Positions 9,562-22,238 of a DNA stretch of 64,000 nt are shown piece after piece. Position numbers and translations under genes: made by a program. Positions within the stretch are counted from its first letter, which is position 1; every line of letters begins with the position of its first letter. The stretch is from Bradysia coprophila (Eukaryota; Arthropoda; Insecta; Diptera; Sciaridae), in NCBI RefSeq assembly GCF_014529535.1, contig NW_023503423.1:6310473-6374472 (forward strand), in the 5' to 3' direction. The notes below the pieces were generated by a model, which was given only the letters and a program-made list of their open reading frames with translations, had not been told where the DNA came from and did not search any database.

Positions 9562-12445
9562 ATGAAAACACATTTATCGCTTCCGTATCGGAAACGAAAA
9601 ACTAGAATTGCACTGTACATTCGAATTGTGTGCCTGATATCGATCCCATCACTTTGGCTTATCACATCCTTCTTTGCAACTATAAATGATGATATTAAAG
9701 ACGGTTAGAAGGAAACAGTGATTACAAATGTCTCTGAACGATAGCTTTAAAGTCAAAACATCTTTCCAGTTCAAACTCGAACCAATTCATTCAACCGAAA
9801 GTTGTTGGCTGTCAACGATACTACTTTCCTTGAGAACAACGAAACGTCTCCTGCAGTTAAAGCCGAGACGACAACAATAATTAATGATGAAATTTCTGCC
9901 GTCAGTGATAAGCCCGCACAGAAATCAAGAAATTGCACCAGAGCCGCTATTTTGGAGTTTCCATCGGATGGATTGAATCGAAACCAACGAACCCATGGAT
10001 GGATAGCGGTTCATATATTAATTGCCTGCTATTGTTTCTGGCTGTTAGCGATTGTTTGTGATGATTATTTTGTACCGGCTATTGGCATCATGTGCTTTAG
10101 TAAGTAAATTGTGAAGGTTGAATGGCCCGGGGTCAGCTCGTGGACAAAGAACTCAATATTATATCACACATGTAAAGCTAGGGTCTGTAACACTACGTTA
10201 CAAACGGTGGCTCATTTCATGTTGCATAATCAGTACTTCGTATTGAGATGTTTTTGATTCGATTTTTATGTTTCAGCTTTAAATATGCAAGAAGACGTGG
10301 TTGGTGCAACCTTTATGGCTGTAAGTATTTGGAATTGATTATAACGCATATTATCATTATATTGCTGTATTCCATAATTAAAGGCGGCTACATCAAGCCC
10401 GGAATTGTTCATTAATTGTGTCGGCACATTTATTACCAAAGGGGATATTGGTGTTGGCACAGTTGTGGGCTCGGCTGTTTTTAACATCCTTGCTGTGCCA
10501 GCTTGTTGTGGACTGTTTGCAGGACAGGTAGTACTTCTTAGACTAGAGTAGCATTAAAATTACTTATTTATTAGACTTTGCTAGCGACATTAAATTTCGG
10601 TACAAATTGCTTTACTGCAAATTTTGGTTATAGATCGTAAATCTGGACTGGTGGCCCGTTAGCAGAGATTGTTTAATGTACGGTGTTGCTGTAATATCAT
10701 TGATTGGGGTCTTATATGATGGAATTGTAATGTGGTACGAAGGGCTGGCATTAGTTCTCGCTTATTTCTTTTATATAGTCGGTAGGTGTTACAGTGGTTA
10801 CAGTTCGCGTTCGCATAAAACATATTTACAATTGATCATTCGCATCAAAAAGTTTTTTATTTTTAAATGATCAAAGACACTATGTTCATTCAAAATTTAA
10901 GTTTTAAAAAAATCTACGCGTTCAAATTAGTTTTATAAAAATAAAATTAAAATTAATTCATTTTTGCACTGACTGCGAAATCGCACCTTGTCAGCACCTT
11001 GTCAGTTTGCTGTCTACTGAAATGTATGGAATTTATGAAATTTTTATTTTTTTTGGTTGGTACCATTTGCTATGCAGTAAGTGAATATTAGCGCGAATAC
11101 TTTGAATATGTAGTTTCAATTTGATTTATAAAAAAATTAAAACAATATTTACCCATGCCGTAGAAGTACTTTTGTCTTATAAAATCATAATTTATCGAAA
11201 TAAAATAAAAAGTCCTGAATGCGAATGATTAATAGAGCAGACCTAATGCCTAATGTCGCTATTAAAATCCAATCTTTCTGGATCATTATACTTTCATGTG
11301 CTGTGCAGTAATGTACTGCAACGATATTGTTGCCACCAAAGTCAGAACGATTGTTTCGAATTTGAAGAGAAAGCCGAAAGTAAGGCCATATCGTGAAGTG
11401 ACGGAAATCGCTCCTTTACTGAACAAAGAAGGACAATCGACTGATAAATTTGTTCCAACAACGGAATTGGAGAAAATTGACGAAGAAAATTTGGGTATAC
11501 CTAGCTGGAAAATTTGTACAAGAACGGATGGCGAACGAAAACTTCATTTTTTGTTTCAGACGACTTTGCAGACACGCCATGGAGTCGGTCTGCTAGTACC
11601 GGACGCATAGCATTCGTAGCTCGATGGCCAATAACGTTAGCGTTGTGGTTAACGATACCAGACTGCCGGAAATATCCAAAACTCAGACTGCTCACCTTTT
11701 TTATGTGCATCGTTTGGATTGGACTCACGTCATATTTCGTAGCGTTCCTTATCACTGTTGTTGGTAAATATTGCGCTGCTTTTAGATACCGAATTCTCAA
11801 TAGGTTTAGAGATACGTCTGTAATTTCCGATTCTTCTTTAATTGTATCGTTCCACTCAACAACTTTTATTCTGTTGACTTACATTTGTGTGTGCTTAAGA
11901 GTTCATTTTAATTGTCTCTAGGCGACACCATTAATATTCCAGACTCAGTCATGGGCCTGACGTTTTTGGCAGCAGGTACTAGTGTGCCCGAGGCAGTGTC
12001 CTCGGTTATTGTAACAAATCAGGGCCATGGTGCAATGGGCATAAGCAATTCAATCGGATCGAACACGTTCGACATTTTATTGTGTCTCGGCCTTCCATGG
12101 TTCGTTAAATCGTACTTTTTACCGAATGTGCCCGATGAGAAATGGGTAAATGAAACTGGTTTTAGACACGACCAACGGCAATGTGACAGTTCTTTCAGCG
12201 AGACGCGACTGTAAATTTGTATATTCTTTCAGATTACGCTGAATTCAACTGGTCTAACGTATTCAGCGGTTTCGCTGCTGTCGACGTTGTTTGGTCTTTA
12301 TATATCATTTGCGGCCAATAAATTTCGTTTGGATTGGAAAATTGGGCTAACTTGCACCATCATGTACATTGCTTTCCTAATATTCGCCAGTTTGGTGGAA
12401 CTAAACTTCTTCTTCCCTGTTAACTTACCAATTTGTGATCATTAG
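9562..12445 (+). CDS. K+-dependent Na+/Ca2+ exchanger, NCKX (SLC24) family, paralogue 1
   Basis: Nine exons: 9562-9703, 9770-10099, 10277-10320, 10384-10527, 10634-10781, 11309-11515, 11560-11763, 11922-12145 and 12233-12445; 551 aa, all phases closing. The family exports Ca2+ plus K+ in exchange for Na+ across a membrane. An N-terminal hydrophobic segment lies near residues 19-40. The alpha-1 repeat has [15 protein letters not shown] and [12 protein letters not shown], including the family's critical Glu. A hydrophilic central loop follows, then the alpha-2 repeat with GLTFLAAGTSVPEAV and [19 protein letters not shown]. In alpha-2 the usual SVPD/SIPD aspartate is Glu and the usual GDMA is GAMG. 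The 44-bp intron at 11516-11559 is very short but is needed for frame. AATAAA lies near 12500. A paralogue lies tail to tail at 15474-19253. Confidence 0.9.
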
Positions 12446-13179
12446 TTTGTATTATGGCGCGAAAGGTTTTCTTTCGGATGTAATTATGTTTAAGAGGTGA
12501 AATAAAAAAGTTTGAGAAAAAAAGCGAAATTCTTGGAAGACCACAAATCTTGGGTTAAGTCGTCTATTACTTCAACTTCGTTTGATTATTTACAAAAAAC
12601 TGAGACTGAGTAATATAAGAATGCATGTTCAGTTACAAGATTTCCTTGATGAACGAAATTGGTTTTTGGAATAGCTCGACTTCTGTAATACTCTTCTTAG
12701 AGCTACGTTCATGGAACTTAATCTTAGTGGACCAAATCTAAGATGATTTAAGAAAAGTAATTTGTAAAGATGTCTGTATCAAAGAGCTGTTAAAGTTAGT
12801 GGTAAAGTTGAATGTCTTACCTGCCAGTCAACTACGTGGAGCTGATTTACGAAAATTTCGCTTGTTTTTACAGGAGCGAAGCGAGCATACTATTAACTGA
12901 TTAAACTTCTCGATTTCTTCCTAACCTAAGGAGGTTTTTCGTAGAAAGTTTTTTAATTCATTTGCTGTAGCTGTACAAATACGTCATACGTATTATAGAT
13001 TTATCAATACAGCGCGTGCAACTATTCCACCCGTAAAAACAAGCATAAGCAAAAAAAACATAGCTAACCCCGACCCGTACGAAACACCTATTCGTGTCAA
13101 AAGCCTTTAAAATCACTTACATTATCCACTCTTTGCCTTGTTATCATATACAAATAAATTGCCGGAGGCAATATAGACA
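12446..13179. other. Spacer between convergent exchanger genes
   Basis: 3' UTR of exchanger 1, then non-coding DNA with no recognised gene. GGAGCGAAGCGAGCATAC near 12872 is a short unattributed repeat-like tract. Confidence 0.4.
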
Positions 13180-14272
13180 GCCCCGTACGAAGACAAATTT
13201 CATAAATTCCTATTTAAACAGCTATGTACCGCTATATTTAACTATATTTAACTGTAAATAAATATTTCACAGAGGAATATGCTATTATATAGCTCTATAT
13301 GCCTGTATATAGCTCAATATAGCTGTATATAGGTATATATAGATGTCCGTATATGGAATCCCTGAAACCCCACACACATAACAAATTATTTCCATTTTAA
13401 CAGAAACTCTCTAAGTATCATTTTTCCCAAGATATTTCTATTTTACTAAAATCCAATATGGCCGCCGGCAGCCATTTTGTTAGGAGACCGGAAATAGTAC
13501 CGATGCTTTACATTCGTTAATACCTTTCAAACAAAAAAAATTCATGAAATTCGGTCAAAATTTACTCGAGATATTGTCAAAATACACCACGTTCACTGTA
13601 CTTCCGAGTAGCCAGATAAGAGCTCACTTCAAGAGACCTAGCTCACGCTCCGGAGAACATAATTTCATGAACTTTTTTTCCCTGATTGGTACGGTCAATA
13701 CCTATCTAATAAAGTGAAAACAGACGAAATATGTTCAAATGTGGCCGACCTACAAGCAAAAACTGCTTGCCGCCCTGTGCCTGTTTCACACCAAGGGGTC
13801 TAACTCACGAGTCGGTCATCCGATTTCCATAAACTTTTTTTTTGTCGATCGGTATTGTAAGTACCTTTTATTTGACGTATCACTGACAAGTGTAGTGCTT
13901 AAATGTCTGGAGATATCGTCGAAAAACACTTAGGCACTTATTGGGCCCCAGCTCCGGAGAGGTCGATCCGAAATCACCCATCTTCGAACTTAGCCTGTCT
14001 TTTGACATTACCAAACGAGGAAAAAAAGAATTTTTAAAATCGGATGCGTTTTACTCAAGTTAGAGAACCCACAGACAGACGGACAGACGGACGGACGGAC
14101 AGACGGACAGACGGACGGACGGACAGACGGACGGACATCTTTTTTTTTCGCGGATTTGGCATCTCTATACAACCACAATATGTTTCCCCTTACTCAGGGA
14201 GTCCAATTCGACGTGTTACAAACGTATGCGTAAACCTATAAGACCCCAGTACTTCGTACGGGTCTAAAAAAC
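13180..14272 (-). repeat. Dispersed repeat family R, copy 1 (reverse)
   Basis: Read on the minus strand it begins TTAGACCCGTACGAAGTAC near 14270, a variant of the TTAGCCCCGTACGAAGTAC start of the copies at 46118 and 52711. It then has a GTCCGTCCGTCCG microsatellite (14073-14136 on the plus strand), a stretch matching copy 2 with TGGGGCCCAATAAGTG, and a TATATAGCTATAT-rich section at 13225-13350. Near 13182 it carries AGCCCCGTACGAA. It is non-coding; the frame through the microsatellite gives only low-complexity RTDG repeats. Confidence 0.7.
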
Positions 14273-15473
14273 AGCTGACGCAAATTCATGCCTAAATTTC
14301 ACTGACGTTCACTGCATTTATATAAACAGGAAGTAATTTGCACTTTGTTAAGTTTTTAAAGGAACAACCGCTATTAGTAAATCGAATATAATTGACCATT
14401 TGCCTGTTTTACTTTCAAAAATTTTAAAATATTTTTCTTTATTTGTCTATCAATGTTAGTAACATTAACTTACTATTACAAATTACACGTATTTACATAG
14501 CTTCAGTAGTGGTACTTAGATAGAGAAATATCTGTATTGTCATGGCTGGAAAAAGAAAGCTGCCGAATGAAGTAATACGAAACGTTTTATACGCGCATGG
14601 TCTGTGAAGAAAACCACATCTTCAATATAGGAAATAAGTGATGAAAAGTGGATTTGTTTAGGACTAGTCGTAAGCTTGTCCTAACGAGGCGACGTCGATC
14701 AGATCAAGCCTACCACATGTTCTAAAAAAAATCCGTTTCCCTCACATTCACATAGTGTTTCTTAGTCGTTGAAGTAGTAGACTCTGAACACATTTATCTA
14801 CATCTAATTCCAAGGTCAATACATGTTTCCAAGTGAATAATAATTGTGGGTTAGAAAAAGAGACGAATCAGCAGATTTTAAAATAATTTGGTTGGTTGTG
14901 AGATAAAAGAAGTAAAAGGACATGACGTCTTTTTGTGATACGGGTAAATTAACATTTTGTCATCTGCTGTCGACAGCGACGACAAAAATAAGCAATGAGC
15001 TTTAGCAAGTGTCTACTTTCATAGCAAAATGATTGTTTTTATAAATGAAGTTAAGGATTTTGTGTTAAACACGAGACGATACTTTTTAATCAAAAGAAGT
15101 GATAGATTTAATCGCTGTGTATAAGACGATGAGCTTGCCGTTTCTGAAAGGTTAACGTACATTCAGGTGGATGGAATAAAAATTGCGAGAAAGTTGATGT
15201 AAGTTGAGTCGAATGTTCGGAAATAGAGCCGGATAGTAGATTCGATTCCTAGGTGTTCCGAAATTCTGATGGAGTAGTGTTGGGACGCTACAATTTTTAT
15301 TTTAAACTTAATTTGACATACTATTTCCTCTCCGGGGAGAAGAGGTCTGGTTCATTTGGTATTATTCATTTTTGGTCTTTTTTTTGCTGCTACTTACATC
15401 TTCTACAATTACTCAAATAAAAATAAATAATTTTTTTTAGTAAAAAAAAAAAGACAAAATCAAAATCAACTTA
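14273..15473. other. Spacer, no gene seen
   Basis: At 14272-14300, ACAGCTGACGCAAATTCATG resembles one arm of the palindrome at 22052-22238. Otherwise AT-rich DNA without exons. TTTATT near 15296 could serve as the minus-strand AATAAA signal of exchanger gene 2. Confidence 0.4.
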
Positions 15474-18400
15474 TCATCGACCACATGTGGGCAAATTCAC
15501 ACGGAAAAACACATTCAATTCAATTAAGCTGGCTAGTATTAAGAACACGGCATACATCAGTAAGCATGTGTGCCCAACTTTGCGATCCAATTTGAATTTG
15601 TTGAGTGAAAATGCGACATACAGCATTAGCAATGTCGATAACAACGAAATGGCCGAATATTCCAATCCAGCCGAATTGATGCCAACATAGTGATGGCCAG
15701 GTTTGACGGGTAGAAATGATGCTTTGATGAGCCACGGCAAGCCGAGACACAATAATATGTCGAAAGTGTTCGATCCAATTGAATTGCTGATGCCCATTGA
15801 ACCATGACCTAACAATGGAATACATTTTATATGACTTATTCCAGCCTCACCTTCGTTACATTCTCAGAATTCTACGAAATCCCGCAGTATTTTAGGATAT
15901 CTGTAGAATTCTGAGATTGTTATGAAAGCTACACTGAAATTAGGGATTGAAGTAGTGCGTTGATAGATTTTCATTTACATTTTTACGCACTAGTGCGAAA
16001 AGTGACGTTTCTAAACATGAAAATATCATTTCAAATTTTGAATGAATTTCATTCGCGCAGCAAAATAAATAAGACTTTACACACGATCTTACTCACCTTG
16101 TTTTGCCACAATAACACTGGAAACAGCCTCTGGTACACTGAATTTGTATTCAGTGCAATAAAAGTGAAAAATAAACGTTAAACAATTGAAATATTGAAAT
16201 AAAATTTTGAAGAGTTTCGAACAATTTACCTGGTTCCGGCTGCTAAAAATGTTATTCCCATCACTGAGTCTGGTATTTTGAGAGTGTCACCTAGGAACAA
16301 ACAATTAAAAAACTTGACCACACAGTTTATGACCGTTTCGACTATGCTACTGATCAAATATTTATTGTCGACGAAACATAGAGTATAACCAGTTGCCCAT
16401 AAGGCCACGGCTTCTTAAAACCTATACCATATGATTACCTGATACGAAAAACCGTTTTTTCCTAAGACTTTTAGTGCCCTAACTAGTGTAGACCTAGTGA
16501 ATATCCGCCGTTACACATCGTAGAAAGTCCGAAATGGTGTCAGAATGGAGGTATTGATATTGAATAAACACTAAAAACACAGTCTCCTAGGGAAAATCAA
16601 ATTTTGGGATTTTTTACTTGTCTGGCACGACAGGCCCTTTAACGAAAATTATAATTTTCAATTTTAGTCTTTATTTGGCGTCAGTAGGTACCTTCATTTT
16701 GACAAAAAAAAAAATGATTTTTTACGATGTGTAACGACTGAGATATTCACTAGGTCTAACCTAGTCAGGGCTCTTATAAGGGCCCAAAGCTAAAAGTTGT
16801 AAGTAAATGTTTTTCGAATCGGGTAATGTAACAATTTGACATATGTTTTGAACTGTGGCCACTCAGAGTCCCGCAGGGGTTTCTTGGCTTGAACTTGAAG
16901 TCACTAGACTGATTGTAACTTCAAGTTCAAGCCAAGAAAAATTCCCAATGCCAAATTATTTGATCTCGATTTTAGACAAACGCAACAAATTGTTTGGAAT
17001 AAGAATCTAGTTGTTAATCGTATGTTAAAGCACTAAATATCAATGACCTAAGCAGTATACAGTCCGGTATTCACCAGTTTCGTCTTACCCAAAATCGTGA
17101 TCATCCACGCCACCAAATACGATAACGAACCAATCCAGACGATGCACATCAGAAAGGTAATCGGAAACCAATTTTTCAATCTAGGCCGTTCACAATCCGG
17201 TATGGTCAACATGAACAGAAAATGTATCGGCCAGATGACGAACCACATAATTTTACGAAAGCAACTCTTCTCCTTCGGAAAACGTATCAACGAGTATCCT
17301 TTCGGTATGATATCCACTTCGGCAATTTCTTTCGGTGGAGCTTCTGGCACACTGATCACTTCAGCCTTGTTGTCGGTCGTCTTCGATAGTTCGGCTTCAA
17401 CCACATCTTCTTCACCTAATTTATTAACAACTTTCTTATTCACATCGGCTACGGTTAGTTCATTGGTGCTGGCATCAATGTGAGCGATGTTTTTAATGTT
17501 TCCGTTTTGTTGGAAATGCTCAATGGTTAGTGAAGGGATTTTTTCTAAATTTGATAATTTTTGTTGTTGTTGAAATTTGCACCTTTTGTACGATAAATAA
17601 TGCGGTGTGTGAAAGTATACCTTCATCATCTGGTGTGCTACTTTTCGATTCGAGACTACTTCTTTGTGATCGACGGTTGCGTGCATGTCTGACACCCCCT
17701 ACACGAAATTAGTTGGTTAAAGTGACGATGAGTTTTTTAATGGGAAAATGAAAAAAAAATGTTTTTCCGCCAGCAAAATAGTCAACTACAACTAAAGCCA
17801 ACCAAAGATGTGTCTCAGTTTTTTTCAGCTGTTTTAAAAGCTGAATCACTCATCAAATCAATCTGATCGCATGTAAGCAGTGTATTTGCATGAGTGAACC
17901 AGTGAATTAATGTTAGACATAAATTTGGTTGACTTTAACTGTAAATTTATTAAGCCGACGAAACTTGACGAATTTTCCTACTAGAAAAACGAAAAACGAG
18001 CCGCATTGAGTAAAATTGCTGGTAGGAAAAGCATGTATATGTAGTGTTGGTAGTGTTTTTAGTGTATTATTGTGTGAATGTATGTATGTCTAATAGTGAG
18101 ATGTGCACTCCCTTTTTGCGCGAAAAACTCAAATTGTCGAATTGTGTCTTGAGCTCCTTCATTGAACTCCTTAAAATATTTTTTTAACAGCATCAGAGAT
18201 CGACGAAACGGGTTAAAAACCCAAGAGTTTCTACAACACGTTGGTTTCTACAATAATTGGATGTAATCGTACCTAATCATTCAGATTCGTATCATTTGTT
18301 AAATCTGCGCCGTTCTTCGATTTAAGTATTGCTTAGTGTTTTGCGGTACAAATTCTATTTCTTCACTCGTTTCAAAGAAACTCTTTGGTATTTTGGAGCA

Positions 18401-19253
18401 CATTAATCAGAATTCATCGCTCAATCTCTAACTGCTGTTGTCGATAATAGATAAAGAAGCCATGTCTTGAACATGCAACTTATGTGCTACCATAAAATTA
18501 GTATAATTGAAATTACCTCTCGCACACTTCTGAATCGACTTGTCATAATACATAACGGCGATATAGACGATATAAAGTAGCACTAATATCAATGCCTCAT
18601 ACCATTCCACACGTTCATCGTGAATTATGCAAATTAATATCGCCACCGTAATTCCGTATGCTAAACAATCTCTGGTCAGCGGCCACCAATCTAATGGAAC
18701 AACCTAGAAGTTGTTCTCATTTCATAAAATATTTAAATAAGTTCGACAATCAATGGGATATACCATTCCCGCTCCGATTCCACAGCAGGCAGCCACGGCT
18801 AGAATATTGAAAACAGCCGAACCAACTGTTGATGAAAGAGAGCTTAATCTTTGAGGGATGTGAAAATGTTCACACTGCTTTTACCTATCGTACCGATACC
18901 AATATCGCCCTCGGTGATAAAGGTCCCTATAACATTTACGAACAGTTCGGGCGCACTTGTCGCTGCAGCCATAAAAGTTGCGCCTGCTACATCGTTCGAC
19001 ATGTTCAGAGCTGTTGACACAAATAAATTAAAGTTTCGCTTGTGGTTCGAGTGGAAAATATAGGTTACGACGAATCAACCTGTGCATATTTTCTCCACAG
19101 CCGGAACAAAGTATTTATCACAAACTACTGCAAGTGCTAAAAATAAATATAAACTGCATATTGCATGAAGTACTACTGCGCCTGACTGTCGTTGTTGCTC
19201 TGTGAAAAAGTCTTTGGGAAAATCGTCTATTGCCGGTTGTGTGCAATTTGGAC
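15474..19253 (-). CDS. K+-dependent Na+/Ca2+ exchanger, NCKX (SLC24) family, paralogue 2 (5' end missing)
   Basis: Eight exons, 5' to 3' on the minus strand: 19253-19080, 19010-18885, 18825-18764, 18703-18517, 17688-17089, 16290-16230, 16137-16097 and 15808-15474; about 527 aa are visible. The first visible exon starts in phase (GT completing a codon before [11 protein letters not shown]), so at least one upstream exon with the start codon is missing. Alpha-1 reads [15 protein letters not shown] and [12 protein letters not shown]; alpha-2 reads [15 protein letters not shown] and [19 protein letters not shown]. The cytoplasmic loop (exon 17688-17089) is about 200 residues, longer and more charged than in paralogue 1. 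Exon 17688 is entered at the CAG before ACATG because the TAG acceptor just upstream gives the wrong phase. The same Glu replaces the alpha-2 Asp as in paralogue 1. Function by homology. Confidence 0.87.
15851..15927. repeat. Short palindromic MITE, CATTACATTCTCAGAATTCTA family
   Basis: Inverted halves TTACATTCTCAGAATTCTAC and GTAGAATTCTGAGATTGTTA bracket a loop of about 30 bp. The same family recurs at 54470-54578. It lies in the last intron of exchanger gene 2. Confidence 0.6.
16478..16765. repeat. TIR element in exchanger 2 intron
   Basis: The left end has CTAGTGTAGACCTAGTGAAT, then GTTACACATCGTA. The right end has TACGATGTGTAAC, then ATTCACTAGGTC, so arms of about 55-60 bp are inverted with minor mismatches. 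The interior of about 170 bp is non-coding. It sits in the intron between exons 17089 and 16290. Confidence 0.65.
16879..16941. repeat. Perfect short hairpin
   Basis: TTTCTTGGCTTGAACTTGAA and TTCAAGTTCAAGCCAAGAAA are exact inverted copies around a loop of about 20 bp. It lies in the same intron of exchanger gene 2 as the TIR element at 16478-16765. Nothing indicates whether it is a transposon end or a structured RNA. Confidence 0.6.
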
Positions 19254-22051
19254 CTAAAAAGAAAATTGAATGGAAATTGGTTAGTTTTTTAGATTTCTAT
19301 GACTTTGACTGTAGACGCTACGTAAATTTGAAATAGGAGTGAAGGTAAAATTGCATCCATCTTCACTAAAAAAAATCTCCAATCTAAGTGGAGTAAGTAA
19401 GTAACATCTTTCTGTTACGCACCTGACTATTTCATGAAAACCAAAAGAGGAAGCAGAAGAAGAAGAAGAAGAAAATAGGATAACGAGTCAATGACCTTAA
19501 AATTTACTTCCTTAAGTCACTATGAGTCTTAAACAAGTTTCCTGCACCGTAACTGAAATTTTCGTGTTCACTTTCAGCACGAAATGCATGTAATAGACCA
19601 AGTAGGTAAAACGGATTAAAGTTTTTTTCTGGAAGTGTGTGATGCCCTGGATCGACAACGCTCACACACCCCAAAAGGAAAATTTGTCCTTTGTGACGTA
19701 AATGACTATTTTGTGACAAAATGACGATAGTAAAAAAATTCAATCTACTACGTGCGTCAGAGGCAACGGCACAGGTTGAACCTTCCTTTTCATGCTTTCC
19801 TTTTTTTATACCATCTACGAAAGTTGATACGTATTCGATATACCATATATTAAGAATGTGTAAAGTAACAAAGAATTTCAATAGGAAAGGCAGGGTTCTA
19901 AGGTCCAACGTTTGCATGCGAAGACATTCACTGTAGTGAAAGGAAAGTGCGTTTGGGGCGGTGTTGATTTGAAATAGTTTCGTATGTAGGTTGTAGCCGT
20001 ATGGCAAGCGAAATTACCTAAAATCAATCGTCCAGAACAGGTACTTAATAACTATTGGATAACAAAGCTGTAAAATGCTATTTCCAAAAATTCGTGAATA
20101 GAATGGCCCATAACCAGAGAGAAAAAAAGAAAGAAAAGACTCGTGGCTGTGCATGCATTACGCAATCAATCGAATGTGTTTTTTTTTTACTATATTTCTG
20201 TTAGTTCCATAGAGTTTTGTAGATTTATGACCAACGCACCCAAGTGACGTATTCAAAATAGAGAAAAAATAAAACTAATCAGCTTCGATAAACCGGAAAT
20301 GACAACATAAATTGACATACAATTACACCTACAACATTGTCGTCTTAATACTAAAATTCAGAAAATTTCAAATGATCAACAAACGGTCACGTATTAAAAT
20401 GTAACCGAATGTGGAAGACACATCACATCACAAACGACACATCAACGTAAAACATTTAAAGTGTCAGAAGTCGTATATACGTTTATTTATACCAGTAGTG
20501 ATTGTTATATTACTGGTTTAGAATATTAGACAATGGTATAACACTCTGCCATATAATATTTACTAAGAAGATAAACGATGTAGCACTTAATTATGTGTAG
20601 TGGCATAATCTTCAATCGGAGGTTTGAATTAGTGAAGTAATTGAATTAATAGTTTACGGTCAGGCTTTTGTAAGGAAAGCAGCTAGAAGAATTTCAGTTA
20701 TTTCAGTTGAAGTAACAATCTGGGATCTGTGATTCGGAACCTTGTGGAGTCAACATGCTTAACACGGTTCCACTCAATGGTCAAATGTCTTGCGTTTAAT
20801 ATTTTACATGCATCTTTTGAACCACTTTTTTCGGTGCCCTCTCCATGTGACATATTGTAGTAACTCGGACCAAAAAGGAAAAGTAACGTTTTCGCGTGTT
20901 TATTGGCCATGGATTCTCCTAAGACCAACTTCACTCGAAAACTTTACTTTTCCGTCCTTGTGACGTAAATATCTATTGTTTTCTCTACCTGTTCGCTGTC
21001 ATTGCCTGAAGCAATTATATGCCTTGTTTATGATTTGATAAAGTCTATCGGTATTCGCCTATGTGAATATATTGTAGCTAAATTACAATTTGTGACAAAG
21101 AATGGAAAATTCGTCCATTGGCATAACAACAAGAGTGATTTGAATAAGTCTTGTGTGCAACTTGGCTGAACATATTTTTTTGAAATGTGTTTTTGAAACC
21201 CTTGGCTGCAAGTTCCAGTGGTTCACAGATTTACAGTGGTGAATCGATGTGATGCAAAATGGTGCACGAGAATATGCAAATGTTCTTATACTTTGTAGTG
21301 GTCCGACACCGACATTTATACTTGACATAATCGAGCGATAATGCAGCGGGCTACACCTGAATATATATTCGGAGAACAATGTGCAGCTCAGAACGAGAAC
21401 GAGCATTCATTTAATTCAAAATCTGATGCATTTTCAATAAAAGCCTTGGAAAATTTGGTTTCGCATATTTCCACGGTGGGCCTAAGTTGGAGATTTTTTC
21501 AAGGAATTGAGTTGATCTGAGGACACTTCATTCCAATAAAAAACAAATACTTAGTCTGGTGGTCAAAACACAATTTTTCTTCAACAAAACGCAGTAGGAA
21601 ATTTCGAAAATCACAATGGGGAGGCAAGTTACCTAATATCTTGACTTAGTTGTTAATATATAGCATTTATGATTATGTATCAGACTACCAGACTAATTTC
21701 AAAAGCGTTAAATGCAGGGCCGCACTGGATCGAAAAAGTCCTACGGGCGTTGTATGGGGGAAAGTTTGTAAGAAGAACGTCATTGCATTTGATCCATACA
21801 AAAAAGGCCTTCGGGAATCCCCCAAATGACCGTTGGACCAGTCCAAGACTGGTTAAATGTATGAAATAATTTATGGCTGACGGGTGACGGCATCTTAAAA
21901 TAAACTATCAAAAACGCAGCACCTGTGTAGCGTTTTCATTTGAAAAATTGCGTTTTCTTTAGCAGTCCCACGCAAAATATTTTGAATTTTTGACCGAGTC
22001 TTTTTCTGCGAATTGTCGTTCTTGAAAATTATTTAAATTCTTGATACAGTT
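19254..22051. other. Region upstream of exchanger gene 2, gene-poor
   Basis: A GAA/GAAGAA microsatellite lies at about 19448-19475. Several frames exist (for example 19504-20007 minus, 21083-21406 minus) but none shows a domain, signal peptide or plausible splice phase. The missing first exon of exchanger 2 should be here or further upstream. Confidence 0.4.
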
Positions 22052-22238
22052 AGAGGCAGTGAAATTTTAACATGAATTTGCTTCAACTGCTTTTCAGCTG
22101 ATCAACACAAACAATCAAAACTCTTTATGAGGTTTATAGCAGCTTCAACCGTATAAACAAATATAAACAGTTTTGATTGTTTGTGTTAATCAGCTGAAAA
22201 ACAGCTGAAGCAAATTCATGCTGAAATTTTACTGTCTC
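22052..22238. repeat. Palindromic MITE, about 187 bp
   Basis: The arm containing ATGAATTTGCTTCAACTGCT, TTTCAGCTGAT and ACACAAACAATCAAAAC is mirrored by GTTTTGATTGTTTGTGTTAA, TCAGCTGAAAA and AGCTGAAGCAAATTCATG. Arms are about 70 bp with a loop of about 50 bp. No ORF. Confidence 0.75.

Noticed and set aside
14044-14241. Open frame encoding repeated RTDG residues
   Set aside because: It is the translation of the GTCCG microsatellite in family R; the same tract occurs without an open frame in the other copies.
17048-17695. Treating this open frame as a separate 215-residue gene starting at 17695
   Set aside because: Its C-terminal part is the post-loop membrane region of the exchanger and it joins in phase to exons on both sides.
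19504-20007. Minus-strand 167-residue frame upstream of exchanger 2
   Set aside because: No domain, no signal segment, and it cannot be joined to the exon at 19253 in phase with a sensible donor; composition looks non-coding.
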